From Proteromonas lacertae (Eukaryota > Sar > Bigyra > Opalinata > Proteromonadidae), in assembly GCA_002245135.1 (NCBI GenBank), contig NGBS01001164.1, positions 248,001-312,000 on the forward strand: DNA of 64,000 bases. Direction: 5' to 3'. The notes under the pieces are model-generated. The model was not told the DNA's origin. It did no database searches and saw nothing but the letters and a program-made list of their open reading frames with translations. Of the stretch, positions 23,171 to 36,429 are shown piece after piece (within the stretch, counting starts at the first letter, position 1; each line of letters starts with the position of its first letter). The position numbers and the translations under genes were made by a program.

Positions 23171-25718
23171 TCAATTATTATGATAAACAAAACGATCATC
23201 TGATTCATAACTATACATTTTCTTTGCTACTGGATCAATTACATAACTCTTAAATAATTCTATTTGACTAGGAATTTTTGGCATTCCTTTCATCTCAATT
23301 GATTTGATGTAATTATTTATTTCAGTGTTATTTTTATTCCCTTTTTCAGTCTATATATTAACCATCTCGTTGTATATCCTTCCAGTGTCATAATATACTT
23401 CTTCATTCTAACTAAATAATTAGATGGGCTACATAACAACATATTTGGTGTAACTTGTTCAATTCGAATTTGTTCAAATATCATTTGTAATTCCGTTGAG
23501 GATATGTAATTGTTATATTTTTTATAATATTTATAAGTACTTCTAATCATTTTATCATAGGCATTATATAGCTTTGGGGTTCTTTGAGTTACTTCCATTA
23601 CTAACGCTTTAAATACTTCTTTTGTTATTTTATGAACATCTAATTATATATAATAAATATATATATATATATATATAATACAATTAGTTCCATGTAAACA
23701 ACTCAATTTATTAGGAAAATTATCAAAATCGATACTTCTTAAATGAGGATAATTATAATCATCCAATGAAAAATCCATTGAAAAAGGATGAAAACAATTA
23801 TCAAATGAACATTTCTTTAATTTACTATAATCACCTCTTACAACATTATATCCATTACCAAAGGAGAATGTATAACCTGATGTAAGATCAACTGGTGAAT
23901 TTCGTCTCATTAATAATAATATTGCATCAGCTATTGCTAATCTGACTTTATAACGGATAGTACTTAAGGAAGAACCAGATTTCTGTAAGGCTTTATTTAG
24001 ATCACTCATGAAATTATCAGTATCTTACAACCAAGAATAAATTAAAGAAAATAACAATATACATATATACATATATAATAATAAAAAAAGGATATTCCAA
24101 AACAATCACCTATTGAAGGTAAATACTCTTTATTCATTGGGATTAACACTGGATTCTGTGATATATATATCCTCAATGGAGAAGTGCTAATAACAGCACC
24201 ATACCATCTTAGAAAATGGGTAACATTATTAGCTTTTAGTGATACTATGGATGGATATATAATAGAAGGTGGATCTTTAAATGATGGTGGATCTGACATT
24301 GGATGTTCTTTTGTAACTCTATAAAATGGAATATTCATCCAATATTTCTGTTTTGTTGTTTTTGTTTTGAATTCATTTAAATCATTTGGCATATTAAACA
24401 TATATGGTCCAAATCTAGTAGCAGCATCTATTCAATAATAATATCAATATATATACAATCAGGTGGAAATGATCTAGTCAAAGAAGCAAGCATTGCTAAA
24501 TTTGCACTTCCTGTATTTCTAGATAAAGACTCTAGCAATGGTAAACTAGTTCTTCTAACCATATAATATAACAAATCATCAATCGATTCACTTCCATTCT
24601 TCAGAACATAATTATAATGTTTAAATGATTCTTCTTCTTCATATAACTGTTCATATACTAATCCTAACATTAATTCAGCTCTCAATGCAAATTTACTCCC
24701 ACTACTACTCACTTTATTCAATATCTCTATTCCATGGTCTTTATCTTTATGTATTATTAATATTTCACCATAATAAAATAAAGTTTCATCATAATTCTCC
24801 TCGTGACGATTCAAAGCGTCTTCTAATACTTGTATTGATTCTTTTATTTTACCTTCATTAGCAAGAGATATACCATAATGAATACCATAGTTTGGAAATG
24901 AGTAATTTTCAGCTGGTATATTTTGATAGTAGAATACTGCGGTTTTGTAGTCTTCATTATCAAAATATAATTCTCCTAGACTATACCAACAATCTGCAAA
25001 TTTCATTCCTAACTTTACTGCTTTTTCAAAATAATATAATGATTTATCATTTTCTTCAATTTCTTTGTAATTTTTACCCAAATAATAATAACCTTCTGGT
25101 AAGTTAGGAAATTGAATTATATATTTCTTTAGTTTCTCTATTGATTCTTCATATTTCTTCACTAATAACAAGCCAGATCCTAGATTTATCAGTGCTTTAT
25201 AATGCTCAGGATTCAGTTCAAGAACTTTACGAAAACATTCAATTCCTTTATCATGATCTCCAATATCATAGTACGTATTACCTAGAGAGTAATGTGCATC
25301 AGTATAACTAGTTAATACTTATAATTATTTATTATACGATGGTGATATCTCTGTTGCTCTCTTTAAAAACGTAATTGCTAGTTCATATTCATTTATTGTC
25401 CTGTAAGCAACACCTAAATTGTTATAAGCCTCAACAAAATTTGGTTCTATTACATATAGGTTATATATAACAATAATAAAAAATACCTTCTGCAATTACT
25501 TTATGATAATAACTGATTGCTGCTTTAATATCACCTCCATGCTGTTCTCTTACAGCTGTAAGAAATAGATTCTTCACTTTTTCAGAATATTGTTTATGAA
25601 GAGGAAAGTTGGTAGTCTCCAATCCATATACATTATTTATCTAAACAGCATAGGGAAATAAAAAAGATACAAATAAGATTAGCATAAAAAGTACATTACA
25701 ATATGAGAAAAAAAGCAT
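23171..25718 (-). CDS. Secreted or lumenal TPR-repeat protein
   Basis: Seven exons starting at ATG 25718: 25718-25671, 25640-25487, 25446-25338, 25307-24457, 24427-24071, 24023-23682 and 23639-23171. Exon 1 plus the start of exon 2 encode a signal peptide (CNVLFMLILFINNVYG). At least seven tetratricopeptide repeats follow (EAYNNLGVAYRTINEYE, DAHYSLGNTYYDIGDHD, EGYYYLGKNYKEIEENDKS). The C-terminal ~350 residues are an unassigned domain with FLRWYGAVISTSPLRIYIS, GYTFSFGNGYNVV, Cys/His residues (KCSFDNCFHPF) and CLHGTN. A TPR protein entering the secretory pathway is unusual and suggests a Golgi/ER role, possibly a glycosyltransferase, but no catalytic motif is certain. One A appears missing near 23335 (run of five), after which the frame continues to TGA at 23171. 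The 24071/24023 junction has a weak AAG acceptor. Confidence 0.65.
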
Positions 25719-25821
25719 TTTAAAAAATTACTTTTGAAATTGGTTTGTCACAAAGGATAGTTTTGATACACCCAAAACGGTTTTATATTTTTAAATTTCG
25801 TTTTTTTGAATTTTTCTACTC

Positions 25822-27187
25822 ATGAATTTCGATAAATATTTAGAAGCTGCTATGAAAAAGAAGGAACTTAACATCACAGAAGACGTATTGGATATATATT
25901 TTATCCTTTTTAGGAATCTCAAAAACTAAAAAAAGCATTCGAAGATCCAAAGTTCTGTGAAATGTTTGCTGATTATTTAAAAGAGATAGCTGATCCTAAA
26001 AACAGAGCAGTATATTCCTCATTTATAATTTTCTTTAGGAGCAAGAGGAATACATTCGTCAAATGGAACAACAAAATAGAATTCCTGAAGGTAAAGAAAT
26101 ATTCAGACCTAACCCTGGATTTGTCATAAAAACAAGAGATAATAATCAAAACAAAGTGTTCATAAACTTATGTTCTCATGACAAAGTAGGGAAAATGGAG
26201 CTTAAAAAGGTAGTGCAAAATGGCAAAGTAGGTATGTCATCCTCAATACCTTTAATGGTTGGTCCAATCAGAATGGAAAACGACAAACAGAATAAGCCAT
26301 GCGCAACTGTTGATGTATGTTTCAATCCAGAGACAATAACTAAATGCACATTCACCTCACAGCTAATGAATGCAGTGTGTATAACAGCAATTGAAAACGC
26401 TGAAAAGAGGTTTATTGAGAATGATCCAAAGTCTAAACTAGAGAGAACATATCATGTATTGAAGAATATAACATGTAAAGGTGAACAACCATCGATATTT
26501 ATGATTGGAAAAAAAGATGAAGAGAGTAGTAATAAAACTAGTAAAACAAATAAAAATACTCCACCACCTCCTTCATCAACTACTACTACTAATAATAAAT
26601 CATCACCTTCAATACCTCAACCACCATCAACATCAACTGAAGAGGATAAACCACCAATATTAGATGAATATGAAAAATCAAAGCCAAATGAAGAAACAAC
26701 ACGAAATTCATCACCTCCACTTCAACAAAATGGTCCTACTACTCCTAAATATACGATTATATATCGTGGTAATATTGAATTATCTGATATGTATAATGAT
26801 CCTCGTGTTTGTAATGGAAATAACATTCCAAAGGAATTAGTAGTGAAAATAGAATTACCTTTATTGAATGGCATTAGTAATGTTGAATTAGATATAAATG
26901 AAAAGTCATTGAAATTGAGTTGTAAAGAATATGTATTGGATATTCAATCATTGCCTTATCAAGTGAATGAAGAGAGAGGATCAGCTAAATTTGATAAGAA
27001 GACAAAAGTGTTACAAGTTGTTTTACCAGTAATTCCACCAAAACCAAAACCGTTAGTTACTGAAGTTAGTAAAGAAGGTGAAGAAGATGATGATGAAGAA
27101 GAAACAACAAACAATGAAGAAGATAACAAAAATAAGAAGGAAGAAGAAGAGAAACCTGTTGATCATTCTTATTTCGTAAAGAAGTAA
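25822..27187 (+). CDS. DNAAF2: PIH1-domain axonemal dynein assembly factor (kintoun-like)
   Basis: Three exons (25822-25884, 25914-26009, 26039-27187; both introns 29 nt) give 435 residues. The N-terminus with FEDPKFCEMFADYLKEIADP and EIFRPNPGFVIKTRD is the characteristic start of the PIH1 domain of kintoun/DNAAF2; it continues with INLCSHDKVGKMEL and PLMVGPIRMEND. A low-complexity Ser/Thr/Pro linker is followed by a CS-like domain (VVKIELPLLNGISNVELDI) and an acidic tail. DNAAF2 acts with HSP90 in the cytoplasm to pre-assemble axonemal dynein arms, so the organism should build motile cilia. It shares a ~100-base divergent promoter with the TPR gene. Confidence 0.85.
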
Positions 27188-27328
27188 CTTAATTTTATTT
27201 TTTCCTAGTTGAATAATTTATTTTATGAAATTGCATTTCTTGAATTGTTTTTGTTATTTTGTAAAATAGAATAAGCTAAAATACATAATCATTTTGTATT
27301 TCTGTATTTCTGTATTTTTGAATTTTGA

Positions 27329-29194
27329 ATGTCTTGGGATCCAGAGTTCTTGAAACAGTTCGCTCCTTCTGAAGATAAATGGAAATGTCCAATATGCTTG
27401 GTTCTAAATGATAAATCTAATGAAAAATGTTGCAGTTGTGAAAATCCAAATCCAAATGTTAAATTGACAGCACAAAAGAGAAAAGCTGCAGACATTGAGC
27501 AGCCAACATCAAAAGTCGCAAAAACAGATAGTAAAGGTATAATTATATTTGTATTTTTATTATATTATATAGCATTACCCTTCAATTTCGGTACTGCTCC
27601 ATCCGCAACAACTACATCAGCTAATAGTGTTTTTAATTTTGGTACAGCAGCAACAACAACTTCAACAACAACAACAACACCTGCAATCAAACCAAATCTG
27701 TTCAATTTTGGTCCACTTCCAACTACTACTGACAATAAAGAAAAGGAAGACAATAAGGAAGATTCTAAGAAAGAAGATAGCGAGAAAGAAGATTGTAAGA
27801 AAAAAGAAACAAAACCCAAAAATACAAAGAAAAAGAATACAAAGAAGGAAGAGAATGAAAAGGTAGAAGAAGAAGAAGAAGAAGAAGAAAATGAAAAGAA
27901 AGAAGAAAAACCATCAAAATCAAAGAAAACCAAAGTAAAAGATAATAAAACAACAAAATCAACAAAACCAGAAAAAGCAACAGGTAATTCAAAGTTATAT
28001 ATGATGGGAAGCAATGAATTAGGTCAATTAGGAATACAATTTGAAGATGAAGATGAATATGAAGCTCAAATACCAACCATATTAGAAATACCAAAATGTA
28101 AAAATAGCATAATTCAACTTAGTTGTGGTTCAGTTCATAGCATTGCCTTATCAAGTGATGGAATATTATATTCATGGGGTTGTAATGATAAAGGAGCTTT
28201 AGGAAGAGATGGAAATGAGAAAATACCATTACCAGTAAAATCTGAATATTTTGATAATACAAAGATAACATCAATAAGTTGTGGGAGAAGTCATAGTTTA
28301 ATATTGAATGAAGATGGTGAAATATATAGTTGGGGAGTATATCAAGATGATCGTGGTGATATTGGATATGGTGGTAAGAATAAAGTAATGTTAAGACCAT
28401 GTAAAGTTCAACTACCGAAAGTATATTTTAATATTTATTTATATTAATATTTATAGGGTTGTAAGAAGGTAACTTATGTCCAAAGTGGTGGTGATTTTAC
28501 TATGTTTATTAGTGATAAAGGTGCTTTATATGGTATGGGAAGTAATGAACAATATCAATTAGGTAGAAAAACTTCTGATAGATTAAAAGAAGCTAATACA
28601 TTACCACATTTAGTTTCTATTCCATCACAAAAAGATAAGAATAACAAGTGTAAATCCGTTTTTTGTGGAGTTTATCATTGTATCTGTATATTGGAAAATG
28701 GTAATGTTTATGGTTGGGGACAGAATACAAGTGGACAACTTGGTATTGGTGATTATGAAAATAGATCAACTCCATCACTTATCCCTTTTTATAATAATGA
28801 AAAAGATGGAAAAAATATTAAAAAAGCAAAGGAATTTGGATGTGGTATGCATTTTACTGTCTGTTTATGTGAAGATGGTACCGTCTATGGGTGTGGATCT
28901 ACCTCCTATGGTAAATTAGGTTTAGGTGAGTTGAAGAAAGAAGATATTTCAAAATCTACACCAACTCAAATACCTTCGTTAAATCATATAGTAAATATTG
29001 CTGCTGGTTGCGATCATTCATTGGCTATTAATGACAAGGGACAGTTATTCTGTTGGGGATTTAATGAGACTTTTCAATTAGGCACTGGAGAAGATCATGA
29101 TGAACTTACTCCAAGACTATTGGATATAAACAAGGAAAGAGTAGTTAAAATAAGTTGCGGAACTCAACATTCTGGGTGTATAACAGAAATATAA
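27329..29194 (+). CDS. RanBP2-type zinc finger + FG-rich linker + RCC1 repeats fusion
   Basis: Exons 27329-27536, 27573-28420 and 28457-29194 (36-nt introns) give 597 residues. Residues ~20-40 (WKCPICLVLNDKSNEKCCSC) form a CxxC-x10-CxxC RanBP2-type finger, which in nucleoporins binds Ran-GDP. Then come FG motifs in Thr/Ser-rich sequence (PFNFGTA, VFNFGTA, LFNFGPL), a Lys/Glu-rich segment that could be a nuclear localisation signal, and about seven RCC1 blades (LSCGSVHSIALSSDGILYSWG, GVYHCICILENGNVYGWG, AAGCDHSLAINDKGQLFCWG). RCC1 proteins are guanine exchange factors or scaffolds. The combination suggests a Ran exchange factor held at the nuclear pore. An ordinary RCC1-like protein with an acquired linker is the alternative. 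Confidence 0.85.
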
Positions 29195-29514
29195 AATATA
29201 ACAATTATTATTTTGATTTTTATGTTTTGAAATTGTTGAATTATGTTTGTAGTATTGAAATTTAACTCATAAAACTGTGAATTGAATTTAATTCATTCAA
29301 AATTATTTGTTTATCAATAACGTATATACTCATTACTCTGACATATAGTATTATCAATAGAAATTACAAAACAAATAACGAATAAAACAATAATCATGTT
29401 TGGCGGGAAAATCAAGCTTCTCAAACATTTGCATTTTGTATTTGAAGCTAAATCACATTACTCAACATGATTTCGTATTAGATAAACTCATATATACAAT
29501 ATAGTAATGATATT
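29195..29514. promoter_or_regulatory. Intergenic region with an E2F-like site before the importin gene
   Basis: TTTGGCGGGAAA at 29399-29410 is a second full E2F/DP consensus in this window, about 105 bases upstream of the importin start codon. The rest of the 320-base spacer is AT-rich with nothing recognised. Confidence 0.4.
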
Positions 29515-32500
29515 ATGAAACAATTGATTGGAGGTTTCTCCTCTAACGATAATAACATTCGTAAAGAAGTATAGTTCTTATAAATCGCATTTTCATAGGC
29601 AGAAAAAATGTATAATGAAGCAGTAGAAAAACAAGAAGGTGAAGTATCTTTAATTTAGATTTATTGATAGGTTTTAAATAGTTTAGTTGCATTGATTGGT
29701 GATGCTGATATTACTATTAGATCATATACTTGCATCTTATTAAAGAAAATTATTGTGAAGAAAGAAGTTAAAGATTATCCTCTTGAATTTTGGAAATCAA
29801 GTATATTTATGTTTAACTTTTTTTTTTGTGAATAGTTCAAAGTATTTTACTTCAAGCATTATTAAAAGAAGACCAAATTGTAGTTGGTAAACAATTAGTA
29901 TATGCCTGCTCAACAATGAAAGCAGTAGGTGTTGCATGGCAAGAATTGATATTAGCAATAAATGAAATATGTGGTTCAGCTGATCCAAAGAGAAAAGAGC
30001 TTGGATTATTGTTAATCAGTGCTTTGATAGAAGATGAAGATGAAGACTTGTTAAAAATATCTTCGCACATCATAGAATTCATCTCCAACATTATTCGAAC
30101 TCCAACCTCAGAACCAACTTTAATTGAAAAATCAGTGTCTAGTTTATGTTCAATAGTGACTATATGCAATCAGAATAGTGCTGAATGGAGACAAATATCT
30201 CCATTATTTGCACATGTATTACAAAGGATAGCCAATTTGATAGATTCAGGTGATGAAGATTTAGCTCGAAATTGCTTTGAATATTTAACTGATATTGCTA
30301 AGTATATTTATATTGTTGTTATTAATTCATATAGTCAATTTCCAACATTTTTAAGACAACATTTACAAAGTCTATTCACATTATGTATCAAAGTTGGTAT
30401 GAATAAAGACTTGGATGGAGAAACACGAAGAATCTCAATGGAAGTAATCGATTGTTTATCAGAGAATGGATCAGGAATGTTGAGAAAGAATAAACAATTA
30501 TTACAGCAATATGTAGAAGGTTTAATTCAATTATTAAATGAAGTAGAATTTGCTGAAGATTGGGAAAATTGTGATAATAATTATGATGGTGATATGCGTA
30601 TATATATTATAGTTATTTATTTATTTATTAGCTGCTTTTGCTAGAGATATTCTTGATCATTTCACAAGTAAGATAGGATTTAAAACAATGTTACCATTTA
30701 TCACTGTAACAGTCCCTAATTTATTGACTAATAACGATTGGTTAGTGAGATATACAGCTTTAGAAACATTAAGTGTATTTGTGAGTAGTTTAAATCATCA
30801 AATGGAAGACTTATTAGATAATATTGTTCCACCAATCTTCCACTTCTTAGAAGATGAAAATATCCATGTGAAATACATTACATTAGACACATTTGAATCA
30901 TTTATAATGAATTTTGACACATTATTCCATGAGAAATTCTTCGACAATATGATGTTAGCATATAACAAGTTATTATTCACCGAATTGCCAATCAAATTAT
31001 ATGCGAAAGTAGCTCAAGGTGTAGAAATATTATGTGGTGATGTAGAAATAATGAAAGGACATATGGTGAATGGTTTAGATTTACCACAATTCATTGAGAA
31101 GTTCTTTGTGATGTTAGGATGTGATAAAATATCTGTAGAAGAAAGTGCTTTATCTGCCTATCTCTGCATTAGCTACAATTTATGATTTAAGTAGTTATTA
31201 TGAAAGATTAATGCCATCATTATTAACATTATTACAAATGAATGGTGCTAGTAGTAGTGATAATGGAGAAAAGAATTTAATTAGTTTAAAGACAAGAGTA
31301 TTAGAATGTATAGCCAACTTTGTAGCATTAATCCCACCACAAAATTATAATACAGCAGTTGTACCAATATTACAGATACTATTAAGTAGAAATAATGGTT
31401 CACCAATTCAATATGAAGATCCATTATGTGCTGATATAATAGATACCTGTGGAAAGATTGCTGCAAATATGAAATCTGAATTCTTACCCTATTTCGACTT
31501 AATCTTTCCAGCAATTCGACAAATGGCTTCTCAAGTAATTAAATATGAAATGGAAGAAATACCAGAGAATGAAGTGGATGAAATACAAGAAGATGGTGAA
31601 ATGGAAGAAGGTGTAGAATCATTTCGATTTGAAAAGAATGGTACTTCATATAGAATAAAGTTCAATAGTACAGCAGTAGAAGAGAAGATGCAAGGATGTA
31701 TATTTTTAAGACATTACTGTAATGTATTTGGTAGAGATTTCTTTAAATATATGCAAGAGTCTTTACCAATAGTAAGTGAGATGTTACATACAACATATTA
31801 TGAAGGATTAAGACAAGAAGCATCAAACACATTAACATCATTCTTAAAATGTGTTCTTTTCCATGAAAAAGAGAATTGTGGAGGTGTATATAATGATACA
31901 TCCGCATTATTATCCACTCTAATTACTGCTTTATTAAAACAATTGAAAATAGAAGATGATGTTGAAACAATCACAACATTATTAGATAATTTAGCAGAAA
32001 CAGTGAGAATCAGTTATCAAAGTGGTGGTTTGAAATCAGCAGGTAAATACAATCCACCAGTTGTATTAGTACCATTAGATGTAGCTAATAACGTAATTGA
32101 AGAATTAGTAGAAAGAGCTAAAGAAAGTATTGGTAGAAGAGATGATTTATTTAATGAAGCCAATGAAAATGAAGATTTTGATGAAGAAACAAAAGATGAA
32201 TTATTACAAGAAATGGATAATGAAGATGCAGTAATGATTAATTTGATTGATTCAATTGGTTATTTATTAAAAGAACATCAATTAGCATTGTGGGATACAT
32301 TTGAGAGTAAAATATCACCATTTTTACAAGCATTATTAGCTAGACAAGATTCTGATACCTTGCCATTAAATGCATTGTTCTTATATGAAGATAGTATTGA
32401 ACATATGTTACCTAATAGTAAGAAATATGTACAATTGACTTATGATTTAATATTAAAAGAAATACAAATCGAAAAACCAACTCATGTTCAAGCCTCAATA

Positions 32501-33040
32501 TATGGCTTGGGTGTTATTGCTCAACATCATCAAGATTTTATACATTCACAACCATTAATAGAGAAACAAATGTGTGAATTAATAGTTAAATACATTGGAG
32601 GATGTGAACAAGGTGGTGAAGATTATATTTATGCATTAGAAAATGCTGTTTCATCATTATGTAAATTTTTAGTGAATAGCACAACTGACATTAAAAACAA
32701 TTTGACTTTGTGGGAAGTTTGGTTAAATCATTTACCCTTAGTACGTGATAGTGAAGAAGCAATGATTGACCATAGAGTATTAATTGATTTAATATGTAAT
32801 AAACATCCATTAACAACAAATAGTAATAATATTAATCAAATTGTTAAAGTATTATTGAGATGCTCTATTAATTATGTTGATCCTGATGGAGATGAGATTG
32901 AGTTATTGGATGGTGAATGTAAGAGTAAATTGAAAGAAGTTATACTTGCTTTACCAAATAGTGCACAAGTTGTTCCTGTTGTTTTAACTCAATTCACACC
33001 AGAAGAACAAAATAAAATTAACCAAGTTTTATCTTCGTAG
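29515..33040 (+). CDS. Importin-beta family nuclear transport receptor (IPO5/Kap121-like)
   Basis: Six exons (29515-29568, 29599-29643, 29671-29800, 29836-30301, 30335-30597, 30632-33040) encode ~1120 residues of HEAT repeats. The N-terminus (LIGGFSSNDNNIRKEAEKMY) fits the first Ran-binding HEAT repeat of the IPO5/Kap121/Kap123 group; ITIRSYTCILLKKI and YYERLMPSLLTLLQ are further family-like helices. An acidic stretch in the middle (EEIPENEVDEIQEDGEMEEG) matches the family's acidic loop. It binds Ran-GTP and carries cargo such as ribosomal proteins and histones into the nucleus. At ~31158 the reading frame moves by one base; either an extra T (giving SALSAISALATI) or an unusual 28-nt GTGC...TTAG intron at 31145-31172 restores it. 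The first fits the helix pattern better. Confidence 0.9.
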
Positions 33041-33112
33041 AGAAATGTTATATCAAAATTAAAAAGGTATGTAATTATTGTTTCTTTTTGATATTTTTTT
33101 TTTAATATATAA

Positions 33113-36100
33113 TCATTCTATATTATTAAATGAATATGATAATTCTTTCTTTTCTTCTTCTGATATTCCATCTATCTCTATTTCAATAATGAATGTAAAT
33201 GATTCTAAAAATTCATGTAATTCAGATTTATCTATATCTTCTTTTAATGTTATTGATAAACAATCTAAATATTCAAATACTTCTTTGTTTTCTTTCATCA
33301 ACCTTAATCCACTTTCATCTAATTCATTTCCTGATATATTTATCGCTCCTAACGGTTTGTAATCTTTTAATCTTTTTATTAATTCTTTTAACCCTTTTAC
33401 ACTCATTCCAATATCTATACAATATATAAAATAACATTATTATTCATAAAATACTTGAAAGAGTAAGTAATGATGGGAAATCAATATATTTATCTAAATG
33501 TTTACATATTATTTCTATTCCATCATCTCCAATCGGGTTATTGGATATTGAAATATATTCAACAATATCTTTCTGTAAAGAATCCATTAACTCTTTTAAT
33601 CTTTTTGGGGTAATTTGACTATTGGATAAATGAAGTTTTGTATAACTAATCTGTTTTATTAATGAAATGTGAGAATCATTAATATTCATATCTATATCAA
33701 TAGCAAAAAATAATATAATATTACTGGAAAAATCAAAATTTTTATTATAATAACTTCTTTTCTTTTTAATACAATAATTCAAATAATATTTCAATTCTTC
33801 ATTTCACCATGATAAACATTTCATTTTTATAAATGGATAATCTTTATTTTCTATTGTAATTGAACATATTGATTTCAAACCTTTCATTGTGATTTTATTT
33901 CCATTTAGATTTATTAATCTATATTTCTTAATGAAATTAAGTTTACTTGTTAATAATACTGTACTTTCATCATTTATTGACATATTGTTCAATCTCATTT
34001 CACTCTCATAATCTTTAAATATACTTAAATTGGCTATTAATAATTTAAATCCAGCATTACCAATTGGATTATCTAATAAAGAAATTATCTATTTAAGAAA
34101 TCATAAAATTATATTATATACCATGAATGAGTAATCTATCAATATTATCATTTTCTTTCATATAATTCATCAAATATTCTAATCCATCTGAATCTATAAC
34201 ATTACCACTTATATCAAGTTCAATCTGTATATTAACATTCTTTAAACCATCTAATAAATACTTTAATCCAATGAAAGATAATCCCATTCCTATTCAATAT
34301 ATATCAGCTGCAATTATACTTGAACTAACAATTCTATTTAAGAAATCTTTTGATAAATGTATATGTTGAGATAATAATTTCATTCCTTCATCTCCTATTT
34401 CATTTCCATACAACTGAAGTATTTTTAATTTTGGAAGTGAAGATAAATTTCTAATCAGTATCTCTATACTTTTGTATGTTAGTTTATTATCAAAATAACA
34501 GAAAAATATCAAATTATACTTCTCAAATCCAATTCTTTAACTTCTCCCAATTCATTTGATCTTAAAGAAATGAATGATTTAAAAAAATTATCATCTATTC
34601 CACAATTAATCAAATAAAAATATTTGATGCATTTGACCAATTCTGGAATATCTTTGTCAATCAATAATTTTTTACATTCATTTAAAAGTAATGATATATT
34701 AGAAATAGGAAATTTCGAGAATAATGCTTTGAATCCTTTTGAATGAATATTCCAGTTCAATCTAATATCTATTTTCTTAAGATTTGGATATTTATATAAT
34801 TCATTTGATAATAATATCATTGATTCATCAGTTAAATTCATTCCATAAAGATTCAATTCATTTTTTTTGTTGATTAATAAATGCAAATATGGAAGTAATA
34901 ATTTGAATCCTTTAGGTTCAATTGTATTTACTATTTCAGAATAATAAAAAAATATAAAATACATGTAAGATTTACATGTTTTAATTTCATGAATGGAATT
35001 GATTCTATAAATGATCCAATGAAACTAGAAGTTAGACTGCAGCGTGATAAATCTAATTCTTCTAAATTTGGTAATTGGATTAAATATGATTGAAATAATA
35101 ACTGTTTGTAAAGTGGAATGTTAATACTGACTATATAAAAATAAACTATGGAATTATACAAAATGAGAGTTTTGTTGGATTAATTAATTCTATTATTCTA
35201 AGCAAATAATTCAACCCTTCTTCATATAAACAAACACAATCTGAATTAGCAACAATTCTTTTATCATCCCTATTAACTCTCCATTCCATACTGAATATCA
35301 TTTTATCTAAATAACATCCTTTATTCTTTTTACATTGATGATGAATTCGAAATTTCAATCCATTTTTAATTGATATATATTTTTCGTATGATTTCATTAT
35401 TAATAACATTGATAATATTCTCTCATTAGGCTTTCTATTATATGATTCTATCAAATTATCTTTTAGAATTATATTGAATTTCTCACTTTTAATATAGTAT
35501 TCTGTTTGAGAAATTAACATATGGTGATATCTCTAATGTAATAATCATTATTATATAATATTTCTTTTCTTTCATTATATATCATCATATTTTCATTTTT
35601 ATCTCTCAATATCTCATTCATCTTTATTATTTCTTTTCTCAATTCTTTTAAACTCAATCTATCTTTACTTTTCACTTTCAACATTATATTAACCATTTCT
35701 TTCATCATATCATCACATTCTACATCAATACTATATTTACATTTCAGAATGTTATGCATTGTTTTCATCACATCATTTTCATCTTTAAAAGGTAATTTCT
35801 TGTTAATCATTTCATATAATATACAGCCAATTGACCACACCACACTTTTATCATTACATTCTAATCCATTTACTTCTTCAGGGCTTTTGAAACACATATC
35901 GATATATTCTATAATCTTCTTTCTTTCTTATTAAATTCAAGAATAAATCACATATCTTTATATTGTTATTAATCTCAATTGTAATATTTGAACTCTTTAA
36001 ATTATCTACTATTAAACCATATTCACTCATTATCATCAAAATATCACATATTGAACATATTATACTACAAATATCATCACTTGAATATGATTCATTATGA

Positions 36101-36429
36101 ATTATCTCTTCTAAATCTTTTGAATAATAAGTTTCTCTCATATATCATCATATTACTACCGATTATTCGACAAAGTCAGATGAATAAGTTATGTTACAAC
36201 AACACTCTGACAAGTATGAGGTATTAATTAGGAATGATTCTCTGTCAATCTCTTTTATATTTTCTATAATGAATATCTTTATCATCTTCATATCATTTTG
36301 ATGCACAACTGTTAAAGATACTTCATCATTACTCTTTTTGATTGTTCTTTTTATCTATTTCAAAGATATATAAAACAATTACTATACTTCTACCTCAGGT
36401 GATAATAAAAAATTAATCAAATTATTCAT
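33113..36429 (-). pseudogene. Pseudokinase-LRR-tail family copy with many lesions
   Basis: Starts at ATG 36429 (MNNLINFLLS) with a short first exon. The kinase-like domain runs from KMIKIFII through NLKSSN, ICDLFLN, SPEEV and WSIGCILYEM (HRD Asp replaced by Asn). LRRs follow (LEELDLSRCSLTSSFIGSF, LKILQLYGNEIGDEGM, LDISGNVIDSDGLE) and then the family tail (LSITLKEDIDKS ... FNNIE). Breaks: shifts near 36150-36170, an extra base near 35900, a missing T near 35520, an acceptor lacking AG near 34500 and a shift near 34080. Introns are otherwise at the same places as in the copy at 61.7 kb. Too many lesions for sequencing error alone, so it is most likely a pseudogene; regions between lesions are well conserved, so decay is recent. 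Confidence 0.8.

Noticed and set aside
27565-28094. Long minus-strand open frames rich in Ser/Phe/Val opposite the RCC1 fusion gene
   Set aside because: They are antisense shadows of the Lys/Glu-rich linker; the plus strand has the zinc finger and RCC1 motifs.
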